Positions 9,083 to 17,744 of a DNA stretch of 64,000 nt are shown here, one piece after another. This DNA comes from JAHBNG01 sp039028975. Lineage in GTDB: Bacteria > Chloroflexota > Anaerolineae > Caldilineales > Caldilineaceae. The notes under the pieces were generated by a model. It did no database searches. It was not told where the DNA came from and was given only the letters and a program-made list of their open reading frames with translations. Numbering within the stretch: the first letter of the stretch is position 1; each line of letters begins with the position of its first letter. The position numbers and the translations under genes were made by a program. The stretch covers positions 1 to 64,000 of the forward strand of contig JBCCHB010000052.1 of assembly GCA_039028975.1 (NCBI GenBank), read 5' to 3'.

Positions 9083-9148
9083 GCAATCCCGGAATGGGCC
9101 ACGAATCTTCTGGGTAACTGACCTCTTTCCGGCCCATTCCGGGATTGC
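9083..9148. repeat. 18-bp perfect inverted repeat
   Basis: Arms 9083-9100 (gcaatcccggaatgggcc) and 9131-9148 (ggcccattccgggattgc) match exactly around a 30-base loop. It lies in the divergent region between the LVIVD gene and the sugar importer. Confidence 0.8.
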
Positions 9149-9358
9149 GGTCTCCGCAACGACTCTCCACGGTCAGACTGCCCATTACATTTTATTCGCA
9201 AAATGCTGTCAAACAGGTTTAAAACCCCCAAAGCTGTATGCTCAATCACCATTTTAGGTCATCCACTGAAAATGGCGAGCCGCCTGTGGCACAAGAGCAT
9301 GGACAGATATAAATTCATTTGAACAGATTAACGATTTTGGCACTATTTTTGTGGTTTT

Positions 9359-9387
9359 TTTACGAACGGCGGGTACTGGAGTATAAT
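9359..9387 (+). promoter_or_regulatory. candidate sigma70-type promoter for the sugar importer
   Basis: TTTACG at 9359-9364 and a perfect TATAAT at 9382-9387 are separated by 17 bases. The first gene starts about 300 bases downstream, so the leader would be long; assignment is by hexamer match only. Confidence 0.4.
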
Positions 9388-9685
9388 AGTTTTAGCTTCT
9401 ATACTCAGACTCTGCATCTCATAGTTATTGTATATTTGGGCCACCATGCATACGTCTCCCCCTATGGTCACCCATTTATTTACCCAAGCCTTATTTTGGA
9501 ACATTAGCCGTGTGCCATCTCGTCACCTAAATTGAGAACCCATTGGCTCGACCTATATGTATCTGCGTGCCAACCCGATTAACCGAAAGAAACTCGACTG
9601 CGAGATAATTCTTAACTCCCTTCCCTTTTTCGTGATGACGTTGAAGTTGAACTGTCCAAATATTTCTAACCAAAGGAAACAAACC

Positions 9686-11047
9686 ATGTCTAGACATTCG
9701 CTGAACCACCGCACATTAAGTCGCCGCGAGATGCTACGCCTTACAGGAATGAGCGTAGTTGGGTTGACGATGGCTGCATGTACTGCGCCTACATCTACAC
9801 CAGGAACTGAGGACGCGGCGGACGATAGCGTACCGGCGGCCGATCTGACGGCAAACATCACCGTGTTTAATCAAGGTGGTGAGACAACAACGGCCATTTA
9901 TGCAGATGCCATTGCACGCCTTAATGAACGTGCGCCAGGGATCACTGTGGAAGATCTATATTCTTGGGGAGGGTCATGGGGTGAATATATCAACCTCCTC
10001 AAGCTGCGGGTGGCAAGTGGGCAGCCCGTCGACGTGATCTACATTGCCATCGAAGGCGCACGTGAACTAATCTTCCAGGATATTATTACACCAATGGACG
10101 ATATCATTGACGCTGATCCCGAACTCCAACGCGTCGTTGATCTAACCGAGCCGGTGCTCCACAATGCGTTGAAGGGCCCAGATGGCGCAACGTACTTCAT
10201 GACCCGTGAATGGAACAACATGATCATCCACTACAACACGGAGATGTTTGAGAAAGCTGGGCTGGAGCCACCTCCCCACGACTGGACCTGGGACGATTTT
10301 GTCGAGACCGCCATCCAGCTAACCTCGGGTGAAGGCTCGGAGAAAGTCTTTGGTTTTGCCATCCCGTACTTTAACTTTGGCTTGGCACCCTGGTGGCATA
10401 CCAACGGCACGGCCTCACTAACCGAAGATTGGACCGACTCGAATCTTGATGATCCGAAAATGCTGGACTCGGTAAAGTTCCTTCATTCCCTCGTTCACGA
10501 ACATGGCGTATCACCAGCCGTTGCTGGCACGGCCCCCTATGAACTATTCCAATCGGGTCGCACCGCCATGACTGGAGCAGGTCGCTGGCCGCTGCGGGGC
10601 TACATCGACAGCAATTTTACTACGGTTGATATCACGCCGTGGCCGCAGATGGAGACGGGTACGACTGTTTTCGGCTCAGGCGGCTTCTCGCTGAATAAGG
10701 ATACGCCCAATTTGGATGCAGCGATTGAGGTCATCAAGGAATTTATGAGCGATGCCACGCAACTCGCCTTTACCAATCAGCATACGTCGTTGCCTGCCAC
10801 GCGCACGGTGACGGAAGACAACGCCGACTTTAACGCACTGCCGGCTAGCGCGCATCTCTTCTTTGACAGCCTCGCCGATATTAAGCCGATTCCATCGCCA
10901 GCCAACTTTGCCGAGATGGAAGGCATCTTTATGCGCAACATGGACCTGATCATGGGTGACTCGACTACAGCGGAAGCGGGGTTAGAACAGGCTCATACAG
11001 AGCTGTCGGAAGCCATGCAGACGTTGCAGGAACGTTTGAACGGTTAA
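9686..11047 (+). CDS. sugar-type ABC transporter substrate-binding protein (SBP_bac_1), Tat-like lipoprotein
   Basis: 453 residues from the ATG at 9686, chosen because AAAGGA lies 8 bases upstream and because the protein then begins directly with an export signal; an in-frame ATG at 9557 would add 43 unlikely residues. The signal has twin arginines (SRREMLRLTG) and a lipobox-like GLTMAAC. The mature part is SBP_bac_1-like: ITVFNQGGETTTAIYADAIARLNERAPGI, then an interdomain region with WNNMIIHYNTEMFEKAGLEPPPHDWTWDDF typical of sugar binders. It precedes two MalF/MalG-type permeases. Together with the GH116-like enzyme at 15081 it may serve import and hydrolysis of a glucoside. Confidence 0.92.
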   Translation: MSRHSLNHRTLSRREMLRLTGMSVVGLTMAACTAPTSTPGTEDAADDSVPAADLTANITVFNQGGETTTAIYADAIARLNERAPGITVEDLYSWGGSWGEYINLLKLRVASGQPVDVIYIAIEGARELIFQDIITPMDDIIDADPELQRVVDLTEPVLHNALKGPDGATYFMTREWNNMIIHYNTEMFEKAGLEPPPHDWTWDDFVETAIQLTSGEGSEKVFGFAIPYFNFGLAPWWHTNGTASLTEDWTDSNLDDPKMLDSVKFLHSLVHEHGVSPAVAGTAPYELFQSGRTAMTGAGRWPLRGYIDSNFTTVDITPWPQMETGTTVFGSGGFSLNKDTPNLDAAIEVIKEFMSDATQLAFTNQHTSLPATRTVTEDNADFNALPASAHLFFDSLADIKPIPSPANFAEMEGIFMRNMDLIMGDSTTAEAGLEQAHTELSEAMQTLQERLNG

Positions 11048-11123
11048 TCGGTGAACAGTAATCGGTGGGCTGTTTTGTGAGCAGACTCGCCATCGAACTC
11101 TGTTCACTGATTACTGTTCATTC
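11046..11123. repeat. intercistronic inverted repeat after the sugar-binding protein gene
   Basis: Left arm at about 11050-11067 (ggtgaacagtaatcggtg) and right arm at about 11105-11121 (cactgattactgttcat) are near-perfect complements. It starts at the stop codon of the binding-protein gene and precedes a second such structure at 11178. Confidence 0.75.
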
Positions 11124-11177
11124 AACACTTATAGATGGCCAGAAAAGTTCTGTGCTCCCTAACCTGGCGAAGCCAGA

Positions 11178-11278
11178 ATGGTAAATGGTGAATAGTGAAT
11201 TTTGAATGGTGAACGGGTTCGTGTCCAAGAGACCTCTCATTCACCATTCACCGTTAGCAATTCACCATTATCAATTTT
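11178..11278. repeat. word-repeat inverted repeat (gtaaatggtgaat family)
   Basis: Left arm 11178-11219 is built from atggtaaatggtgaatagtgaat. Right arm 11238-11277 (cattcaccattcaccgttag...) is its degenerate complement. The same words form the repeat at 37711-37814. It lies between binding-protein and permease genes. Confidence 0.7.
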
Positions 11279-11520
11279 CTTGCCCAACTTCGCCAACAAA
11301 AAAGTTCATTTGTCGCTTTCACGAAGGGAATCCAACATTTTCTTGCCGTAAAAACATGAAAAAAAATGCGAAGGAACTATTCAGAAATATCTAGAGTAGG
11401 CTGGACAGGAGTCGGGACAAGACGTTTCTGGCGGACTATAGCCCCACGAATGGGCTAACCTTTCTACATCTTTCGTGATAGCAAAAAAGAGGTAAAGCAA
11501 CGTATTTACCCCCATCCCAG

Positions 11521-11544
11521 CCTTCCCCCCAATCAGGGGGAAGG
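11521..11544. repeat. short C/G-rich hairpin
   Basis: ccttccccc at 11521-11529 pairs with gggggaagg at 11536-11544. It is preceded by cccccatcccag, a widespread kind of intergenic hairpin. It lies 54 bases before the permease start. Confidence 0.6.
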
Positions 11545-11597
11545 TGATTTATCTACCATTTTCGCCACCTATACTATTAATCAATGCCCAATAACCA

Positions 11598-12491
11598 ATG
11601 CCCAAGCACTTAACCCCAAAACAGAATGAGGCGCTTGCCGGGTACCTCTTCATCTTGCCTGTCTATATAGGCTTTATGGTATTTGTTCTATGGCCCATTT
11701 TGGAAGCCGCTAGAATTAGCTTGATGGATTTTGATCTGCTGCGGCAGGCCGAATATAATAATTTTGAAAACTATACCAAGCTCGTAACGGACGCTCGGTT
11801 GCGCACTGTCTATCGAAATACGATTGTATTTGCGTTATTTGCCGTCTTTTTTAATGCCGCGATTGGGCTTGCCCTCGCTGTACTTCTTAATCAGCGGTTG
11901 CCTGTGCTGATACGCAATTTTTATCGCTCCATCTTCTTCTTCCCCATCTTGGTCGCCCACGCGTTTGTGGCCGTAATATGGCAGTTTCTTTATCAGCAAG
12001 ATACGGGCATCGTGAACTATTATCTGGGCTTTCTCAACGTGGAGCCAATTTCCTGGCTGGGAAGCACGCAATGGGCGATGACAGCCGTGATTATCATGGA
12101 TGTTTGGAAAAACACAGGCTTTGCCATGCTCGTCTTTTTGGCCGGTCTTCAGGGCATTCCAACGCATTTCTACGAAGCGGCCCGCATTGATGGTGCCGAT
12201 GAGCGCAGCATCTTCTTCCGTATCACTCTGCCTCTATTGAGCCCAACTATCTTTTTTATCTTAGTGATCTTCTCCATTGGTGCATTCCAAGTTTTTGATT
12301 CGATCATCGTCCTGACCAATGGTGGACCAGGAGACGCCACCCGTAGCATTGTTCTCTACATTTACGAGGTTGCATTCAAGACTTTCAATATGGGCTACGC
12401 GTCAGCCTTGGCAATGACCTTGTTTGTCATCATTTTGATGCTAACCGTTTTACAGTTCTTTGCAAGTCAACGTTGGGTGCATTATGAATAG
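11598..12491 (+). CDS. sugar ABC transporter permease (MalF/UgpA family)
   Basis: 297 residues with six likely membrane segments. N-terminal LAGYLFILPVYIGFMVFVLWPI and the EAA loop FYEAARIDGADERSIFFRITLPLLSPTIFFILV are characteristic of the MalF/UgpA family, and VLTNGGPGDATRSIVLYIYEVAF is the usual C-terminal signature. It partners with the next gene, with which it overlaps by eight bases at 12484-12491, implying translational coupling. No MalK-type ATPase gene follows, so a shared ATPase is likely. Confidence 0.94.
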   Translation: MPKHLTPKQNEALAGYLFILPVYIGFMVFVLWPILEAARISLMDFDLLRQAEYNNFENYTKLVTDARLRTVYRNTIVFALFAVFFNAAIGLALAVLLNQRLPVLIRNFYRSIFFFPILVAHAFVAVIWQFLYQQDTGIVNYYLGFLNVEPISWLGSTQWAMTAVIIMDVWKNTGFAMLVFLAGLQGIPTHFYEAARIDGADERSIFFRITLPLLSPTIFFILVIFSIGAFQVFDSIIVLTNGGPGDATRSIVLYIYEVAFKTFNMGYASALAMTLFVIILMLTVLQFFASQRWVHYE

Positions 12492-13338
12492 ATTTCGAAG
12501 GAGTTTCTCTTGGGGCGATCTGTTTTCATTCTTATTACTCACCGTTGCCGCAATTTTGGTGGCCATGCCATTGCTGTGGATGTTTTCGACCTCGCTGCGA
12601 CCGATTGCCGATGGCTACAGCCTGCCGCCTAAATGGCTGCCAACCGAATTCAGAATCGAGAATTACGCCTATCCCTTTCAGTCGAATGTACCATTTGGGC
12701 GACTGTTCTGGAATAACCTTAAGATTACGCTCACTGTGACTGTCGGTCAGCTTTTGCTCTGTTCACTGGCGGGCTTTGCCTTTGCGCGGCTGCGTTTTCC
12801 ACTGCGCGAACCGCTCTTCATTTTGTTGCTTGCATCGCTCATGATACCCATCCAGGTTACTGTGATCCCTATCTTTTTTACAATGCGGGCGCTGGAACTA
12901 ATTGATACGCATTGGGCCATCATCCTCCCGAGCTTGGTCAACGCGTTTGGTGTCTTTTTAATGCGCCAGTTTTTCAAGACGTTGCCTCAGGAACTCTTCG
13001 ATGCCGCGGTTGTCGATGGTGCCAGCCATCTGCGGACTTTTCTACAAATTGCCCTACCCCTGGCAAGTGCGCCGCTGGCAACGCTTGCCATCCTTACATT
13101 CAACGCGACCTGGAATAGCTTCTTTCTGCCCATCATTTTCCTCAGCTCGTGGGACAAGATGACGCTGACCCAAGGCATCGCGTTTCTCAGCGGCCAGATG
13201 GGGCCAGCGGGCGCAACGGGGAATCCGTCGATTCGCATGGCGGCTGTGACCATGGCGCTGATTCCGGTGCTGCTAGTATTTTTAGTGGCCCAACGGTGGA
13301 TTATCCAAGCATTTGCCCAAACAGGGATCAAAGGGTAA
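12484..13338 (+). CDS. sugar ABC transporter permease (MalG/UgpE family)
   Basis: 284 residues from the ATG at 12484, which overlaps the end of the previous gene. The open frame extends upstream to a TTG at 12460, but the ATG is the better start. The features are MalG-like: PLLWMFSTSLRPIADGYSLPPKWLP after the first membrane segment, LILLASLMIPIQVTVIPIFF, the EAA motif ELFDAAVVDGASHLRTFLQIALPLASAPLATLAIL, and a C-terminal RWIIQAFAQTGIKG. It forms the second half of the sugar channel. Tandem repeats follow at 13353. Confidence 0.94.
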   Translation: MNRFRRSFSWGDLFSFLLLTVAAILVAMPLLWMFSTSLRPIADGYSLPPKWLPTEFRIENYAYPFQSNVPFGRLFWNNLKITLTVTVGQLLLCSLAGFAFARLRFPLREPLFILLLASLMIPIQVTVIPIFFTMRALELIDTHWAIILPSLVNAFGVFLMRQFFKTLPQELFDAAVVDGASHLRTFLQIALPLASAPLATLAILTFNATWNSFFLPIIFLSSWDKMTLTQGIAFLSGQMGPAGATGNPSIRMAAVTMALIPVLLVFLVAQRWIIQAFAQTGIKG

Positions 13339-13352
13339 GGACGCAGGGACGC

Positions 13353-13397
13353 CAGTAGGTCGGTGTTCAGTAGGTCGGTGTTCAGTAGGTCGGTGGT
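13353..13397. repeat. 15-base tandem repeat, three copies
   Basis: The unit cagtaggtcggtgtt occurs at 13353-13367, 13368-13382 and 13383-13397 (the last with one change). The words reappear in the inverted repeat at 42837-42940. Downstream text (gatcagtgatcgg...ataccgaatacc) looks like a decayed opposite arm. It follows the sugar permease gene. Confidence 0.8.
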
Positions 13398-13456
13398 TTG
13401 TAGATCAGTGATCGGACGTACCACATACCGAATACCTTAACTTTGATAATATTTAC

Positions 13457-13486
13457 TTAACGACTGCATTATCCCTATGGTAAAAT
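13457..13486 (+). promoter_or_regulatory. candidate promoter for the ATPase/nuclease-like pair
   Basis: TTAACG at 13457-13462 and TAAAAT at 13481-13486 are 18 bases apart, followed by the ATG at 13535. Hexamer matches are partial (4/6 and 5/6). Confidence 0.4.
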
Positions 13487-13534
13487 TTAGATATGTAGGA
13501 GATCTCCCACGATAGGCATAACAATGAGTCAAAA

Positions 13535-14545
13535 ATGATCAAAGAATTTATTTTAGAAAATTGTGGTCCGTTAGAGAAAATAGAGTGGCAGCCATCTCCG
13601 TATATCAATTTGGTGATTGGGGAAAATAGCTCAGGCAAAAGTGTTCTCTTGAAAATGCTCTATACGGCATTGCGGGCTACGGAGGAATACCATAGAGGGG
13701 ATGACCGGTCTAATTTTATTGAAATTTTGAGCGATAAACTACATGGTGTTTTTCAGATTGACAAAGTAGGTGATTTGGTCCGCAAAGGTTCAGGGCGGCT
13801 TACCTTCGAATGTTTGATTGATAGCCAGAAAGTCCAGTTTTCTTTTTCACCATCGGCAGTACAAAATGTTGGTGAGGTGTCAAAGATCATCAACTCACGC
13901 GCTGACAAGCTTTCACTCTTTTTACCGCCCAAAGAGGTTCTTTCATTAACTTCTATAATCCGGCGTTCTCGACTTCAGGATCAACTATTGGGGTTTGATG
14001 ATACATACCTCGATCTAGTGAACGCCTTGGACGGCGAACCCACGAAAGGACGCGTACATACTAACATTAAGGACGCACGCGACAAGCTGTCTGATTTAAT
14101 TGATGGCCGTCTACAACAATCTAATGGCAGCTGGAAATTTCGCGAAGGGAACGCACAATACTCGATCCACATGACGGCAGAAGGCATTAAGCGGTTGGCA
14201 CTCATTGATAGATTAATTGGTAATCGCTCCCTCCAACCGGGCTCAGCCTTATTTATCGACGAGCCAGAAGCCATGTTACATCCGAAAGCCATCGTTGAGT
14301 TCATGGAAATCTTGACCTTATTAACGGGTCAACAGATCCAGATCTTTATGGCCTCTCACTCTTATTTTGTCTTGAAGGCGCTGTATGTCATAGCTAAACG
14401 TGAAAGGCTCAATATACAAGTTCTGTCCTTATTCTCGGATATCAAACCACAGATATCAAATTTAGCAGAAGAAATGCCTGATAATCCGATCATTGATGAA
14501 TCAATTAACCTATATGAAAAAGAACTCGATGCAGAGCTAGCTTAA
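13535..14545 (+). CDS. AAA15/OLD-like ATPase, first gene of a two-gene module
   Basis: 336 residues. Walker A is GENSSGKS at 29-36 (after INLVI). Walker B is ALFIDEPEAMLHP with Asp242/Glu243. A D/H-loop like motif follows as MASHSYFVLKAL. The arrangement, with a moderate insert between Walker A and the signature region, fits the AAA_21/AAA_15 type ATP-binding proteins related to OLD and RecF/SMC heads, many of which act in anti-phage or DNA-processing systems. It lacks a C-terminal TOPRIM domain. The next gene begins three bases downstream and encodes a PD-(D/E)XK-like protein, so the two are very likely a functional pair. The region is more AT-rich than its neighbours, consistent with transfer. 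Confidence 0.85.
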   Translation: MIKEFILENCGPLEKIEWQPSPYINLVIGENSSGKSVLLKMLYTALRATEEYHRGDDRSNFIEILSDKLHGVFQIDKVGDLVRKGSGRLTFECLIDSQKVQFSFSPSAVQNVGEVSKIINSRADKLSLFLPPKEVLSLTSIIRRSRLQDQLLGFDDTYLDLVNALDGEPTKGRVHTNIKDARDKLSDLIDGRLQQSNGSWKFREGNAQYSIHMTAEGIKRLALIDRLIGNRSLQPGSALFIDEPEAMLHPKAIVEFMEILTLLTGQQIQIFMASHSYFVLKALYVIAKRERLNIQVLSLFSDIKPQISNLAEEMPDNPIIDESINLYEKELDAELA

Positions 14546-14548
14546 GTT

Positions 14549-15055
14549 ATGTCAAAGGACCTTATACTCTGTGAATCGGGATTAAGATTTACGCTGGAGC
14601 AAAATAAGACATTTCTTCCTGAACAAGAACCTTTTTATAAGTCGCTCAGTGCCAAAGTCAGCATTAAGATTTGTGACATTGTATACCTCAACCCGACAAA
14701 TGAATTATTGCTGATCGAACTCAAATCTTCGTCTCCCAGAGAATCCCAGGAATTTGTCCAAGAGATCAAACAGAAATTTGTTGATACACTTTTGCTCTAT
14801 ATTGGGACTGTATTTAACCGCAAAAATACACCATCGGCATCCCTACCGCCAACCTTGAACGAGCCTTCCTCTTTACAGAAGAAAATTCGCCTCGTACTCA
14901 TTGTAAAGGGGCACAAACGAGCGTGGTTGCCCCCACTACATGACAGTCTGCGTAAGGAATGTAGAGCACTGGAAAAGCTCTTTTCTCTGGAAGAGACCCA
15001 AGTCTATAATCAGCAGTTAGCCAGCCAGAAGCTCGGCCTAATCATCGAAGAGTAA
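14549..15055 (+). CDS. small PD-(D/E)XK nuclease-like protein partnered with the ATPase
   Basis: 168 residues, no family recognised with certainty. The central segment CDIVYLNPTNELLLIELKSS has the spacing of a PD-(D/E)XK core: Asp43 after a hydrophobic strand, then Glu57-Leu-Lys59 at the end of the next strand, followed by a helix (RESQEFVQEIKQKFVDTLLLYIG). The second half carries basic residues. The gene starts three bases after the ATPase stop, indicating one transcript and stoichiometric production. A nuclease effector driven by the ATPase is the leading inference. A non-catalytic partner is possible because an N-terminal acidic ligand is not obvious. Confidence 0.6.
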   Translation: MSKDLILCESGLRFTLEQNKTFLPEQEPFYKSLSAKVSIKICDIVYLNPTNELLLIELKSSSPRESQEFVQEIKQKFVDTLLLYIGTVFNRKNTPSASLPPTLNEPSSLQKKIRLVLIVKGHKRAWLPPLHDSLRKECRALEKLFSLEETQVYNQQLASQKLGLIIEE

Positions 15056-15080
15056 TCCAGTACACCAAAGGGATATAGCT

Positions 15081-17744
15081 ATGAACCACTTTCTCTACCA
15101 AGGACCCAAAACCAGCCAAATCAGCTTCCCGCTTGGCGGCATTGGCTCTGGCTGTATTGGCTTGGCTGGCAACGGTCGCCTCATCGACTGGGAGATCTTC
15201 AACCGACCGAATAAAGGCGGCGTCAACGGCTTCTCTCATTTTGCCATTCGCGCCGAATCTGGATCCGAGGACGGGGGAGAGGTCAAAGATGTGCGGATTT
15301 TGCATAGTGACATGCCCGCACCCTATCAAGGCGATATGCGCGCCCCCCGCTTTAGTACCTCTGGATGGGGTCCGCGCCGCGAGCACTTGACCGGGCTACC
15401 CCACTTCAAGAGCGTCGACTTTCAGGGTGAATTCCCGCTGGCAGCGTTGACTTTTCAGGATGATACCTTCCCTGGAAATGTGCAACTGCTCGCCTTCAAC
15501 CCCTTCATCCCCACCAACGAGGATGACTCTAGCATTCCCGCCGCGTTCTTTGAATTCAGCATCACCAACCCCACCGCTCAACCCCTCACCTACACCTTGG
15601 CTGGCGTGCTGACCAATCCGTTACCCGCCAGCAATCAAAACCAGATTGCAACGACCGATTGGGGCCACGCCCTCCACCTGGCATCGGACGGTGTTCAGCC
15701 CGGCGAGGTGGTCCACGGCGACCTGACTCTGGCCACGGATGCGGGCCTGGCCGACGATATTGATGTGAGCTGGCAGCAATACTGGTTTCGCGGCATCTGG
15801 TTCGACAATTTGGAAGTCTACTGGAATGATCTGAACGCGCCTGGCCCACTCAAGAATCGCGTCTATGAAGATAACGAACGCCCCAGTGATGGGACACGCT
15901 TCACCGATCAAGATACGGGTGTACTGGCCGTACATGTGCCGGTTGCCGCGGGCGAAACGCGCCAAGTCCGCTTTGTGCTAAGCTGGAGTTTCCCCACCTG
16001 CGAGAATTATTGGAAGGGGAACCCCGGTGATGCAATTCCTTCCAACCCCATGACCGACGCGACATGGCAGAACTACTATGCTACCCTCTGGCCCGACTCC
16101 AAGGCGAGCGCCCGATATGCCATCACAAACTGGTCTCGCCTTTTTGACGAGACTAAGCGTTTTAAAGATGCCCTCTTTGCTTCGGCTCTGCCGCCAGCCG
16201 CGCTCGATGCGGTATCGGCCAATATCTCGATACTCAAATCGCCCACCAGTTTGCGATTGGAAGATGGCACCTTTTATGGCTGGGAAGGTCTGCACTTGGA
16301 CGAGGGTTGTTGCGAAGGGAGCTGCACCCACGTCTGGAACTACCAGCAGGCGCTGCCCTTTCTCTTTCCCAGACTGGAACGCTCTATGCGCACAGCTGAC
16401 TACAAATACAATCTGCTCGACGATGGGGCCATGCCCTTCCGCATTCAGCTACCCATCGGTTCAGATCCCTGGCCTTTCCGCCCCTGCTGCGACGGTCAAT
16501 TTGGCGGTGTGATGAAGGCCTACCGAGATTGGAAGATCTGCGGCGACGATCAGTGGCTGGCTGACATCTGGCCCGCGGTCAAAAAGTCGCTAGAATACGC
16601 TTGGAGTCCCGACAATATCGACCGCTGGGATCCAGACAAATCCGGCGTGTTGACCGGTCGCCAGCACCACACGCTAGATATGGAGCTATTTGGTCCCAAT
16701 TCATGGCTGACGGGCTTCTATCTGGGCGCGCTCAAAGCTGCATCTGAAATGGCTGCACATCTGGGTGAAGCAGAAGCCGCAGCTGAATATCAGGCCATCT
16801 TCGAACGGGGCAAGGCGTGGATGGATGAACACCTCTTCAATGGTGAGTTCTACATTCAGCGCGTCGATCTGGGCGACCGTGCGCTGGTCGAATCCTACGG
16901 CAGCCAAGACGATTCGCTTATGGGTGGCTCTGCATTAGAGGCGTACTGGAACAGCGAACACAACGAGATTAAGTATCAGATCGGCGAAGGCTCTAGCATT
17001 GACCAAATTTTGCCTCAGTGGCATGCCTCTCTCTACGGGCTGGGTGATCTCTATGATCCAGCCCAGATCAAGCAAGCGTGTGCCGCCATCTACAAGCACA
17101 ACTTTATCCCTGAGATGGGCAAAGTCTATAACCCATGCCGCATCTACTGCTTAAACGATGAAGGCGGTTTGGTCATCTGCGCTTGGCCTGAAGGGGCGCA
17201 GAAGCCGCTGATCCCTGCACCCTATTCCCAAGAGACCATGAATGGCTTTGAGTATGCGGCGGCCATTCACATGATCATGGTCGGGCTTGTCGATGAGGGC
17301 ATGACCTGCATCGAGGCCATTCGTCACCGCTATGATGGTGAACGGCGCAATCCGTGGAACGAGTTTGAGTGTGGCAATAATTACGCCCGCAGCATGGCGT
17401 CCTACGCGCTACTCAACGCTTTCTCTGGCTTCGAGTTTGATATGGTCAAGCAGTCGGTGGGTTTCGATCCGGTTCAGCCGCAAGATGGTCAATTCAAGTG
17501 CTTCTGGTCTCTCGATTCGGGCTGGGGCGAGTTCAAGATGATGCCGAATGGCTGTGAGGTATCTGTGCTCTATGGAGAACTCGCGCTGCGGAGCATCCAG
17601 CTGCCTTTCTTGGAGGGGAATCAGGTTTCAGGCATCAACTTTGAGGGGCAACCAGTGCCTTATAACGCCGTGAATAGCACGCTCAATTTTGATAGCAAAG
17701 TCCAAATTAGAGCGGGTGAAGTTCTGCAGGTACTCTACGCATGA
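15081..17744 (+). CDS. GH116-like non-lysosomal glucosylceramidase/beta-glucosidase (DUF608)
   Basis: 887 residues, close to the family's usual length. Residues 1-340 are the GH116 N-terminal beta-sandwich (ISFPLGGIGSGCIGLAGNGR, then IDWEIFNRPNKG). Residues of about 370-830 are the (alpha/alpha)6 catalytic domain. By resemblance to characterised GH116 enzymes, Glu412 in CCEGSCTHVWNYQQ is the candidate nucleophile and Asp533 in HHTLDMELFGPNSWLTGFY the candidate acid/base; I could not align these formally. No signal peptide is seen, so it acts inside the cell, where it would cut beta-glucosides imported by a transporter such as that at 9686-13338. It overlaps the CobW gene by four bases (ATGA). 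A paralogue begins at the left edge of the window. Confidence 0.9.
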   Translation: MNHFLYQGPKTSQISFPLGGIGSGCIGLAGNGRLIDWEIFNRPNKGGVNGFSHFAIRAESGSEDGGEVKDVRILHSDMPAPYQGDMRAPRFSTSGWGPRREHLTGLPHFKSVDFQGEFPLAALTFQDDTFPGNVQLLAFNPFIPTNEDDSSIPAAFFEFSITNPTAQPLTYTLAGVLTNPLPASNQNQIATTDWGHALHLASDGVQPGEVVHGDLTLATDAGLADDIDVSWQQYWFRGIWFDNLEVYWNDLNAPGPLKNRVYEDNERPSDGTRFTDQDTGVLAVHVPVAAGETRQVRFVLSWSFPTCENYWKGNPGDAIPSNPMTDATWQNYYATLWPDSKASARYAITNWSRLFDETKRFKDALFASALPPAALDAVSANISILKSPTSLRLEDGTFYGWEGLHLDEGCCEGSCTHVWNYQQALPFLFPRLERSMRTADYKYNLLDDGAMPFRIQLPIGSDPWPFRPCCDGQFGGVMKAYRDWKICGDDQWLADIWPAVKKSLEYAWSPDNIDRWDPDKSGVLTGRQHHTLDMELFGPNSWLTGFYLGALKAASEMAAHLGEAEAAAEYQAIFERGKAWMDEHLFNGEFYIQRVDLGDRALVESYGSQDDSLMGGSALEAYWNSEHNEIKYQIGEGSSIDQILPQWHASLYGLGDLYDPAQIKQACAAIYKHNFIPEMGKVYNPCRIYCLNDEGGLVICAWPEGAQKPLIPAPYSQETMNGFEYAAAIHMIMVGLVDEGMTCIEAIRHRYDGERRNPWNEFECGNNYARSMASYALLNAFSGFEFDMVKQSVGFDPVQPQDGQFKCFWSLDSGWGEFKMMPNGCEVSVLYGELALRSIQLPFLEGNQVSGINFEGQPVPYNAVNSTLNFDSKVQIRAGEVLQVLYA

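Larger units (their letters stand above)
8826..9685. other. divergent intergenic region of 860 bases
   Basis: This holds a 13-base tandem repeat (8962-9000), an 18-bp inverted repeat (9083-9148) and a promoter candidate (9359-9387). Open frames here, such as a 62-codon one at 9319-9507, show no recognisable protein features. Nothing else was seen. Confidence 0.45.
11048..11597 (+). other. intercistronic region of 550 bases inside the sugar importer operon
   Basis: This holds inverted repeats at 11046-11123 and 11178-11278 and the C/G hairpin at 11521-11544. Such a long gap between binding protein and permease suggests either a processed message or a separate permease promoter. No gene was recognised. 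Confidence 0.5.

Noticed and set aside
9319..9507. 62-codon hydrophobic frame upstream of the sugar importer
   Set aside because: No ribosome site, and the promoter candidate TATAAT lies inside it; no homology features were seen.
9557..9685. N-terminal extension of the sugar-binding protein
   Set aside because: The Tat/lipoprotein signal and the AAAGGA site place the start at 9686; the extra 43 residues would precede the export signal.
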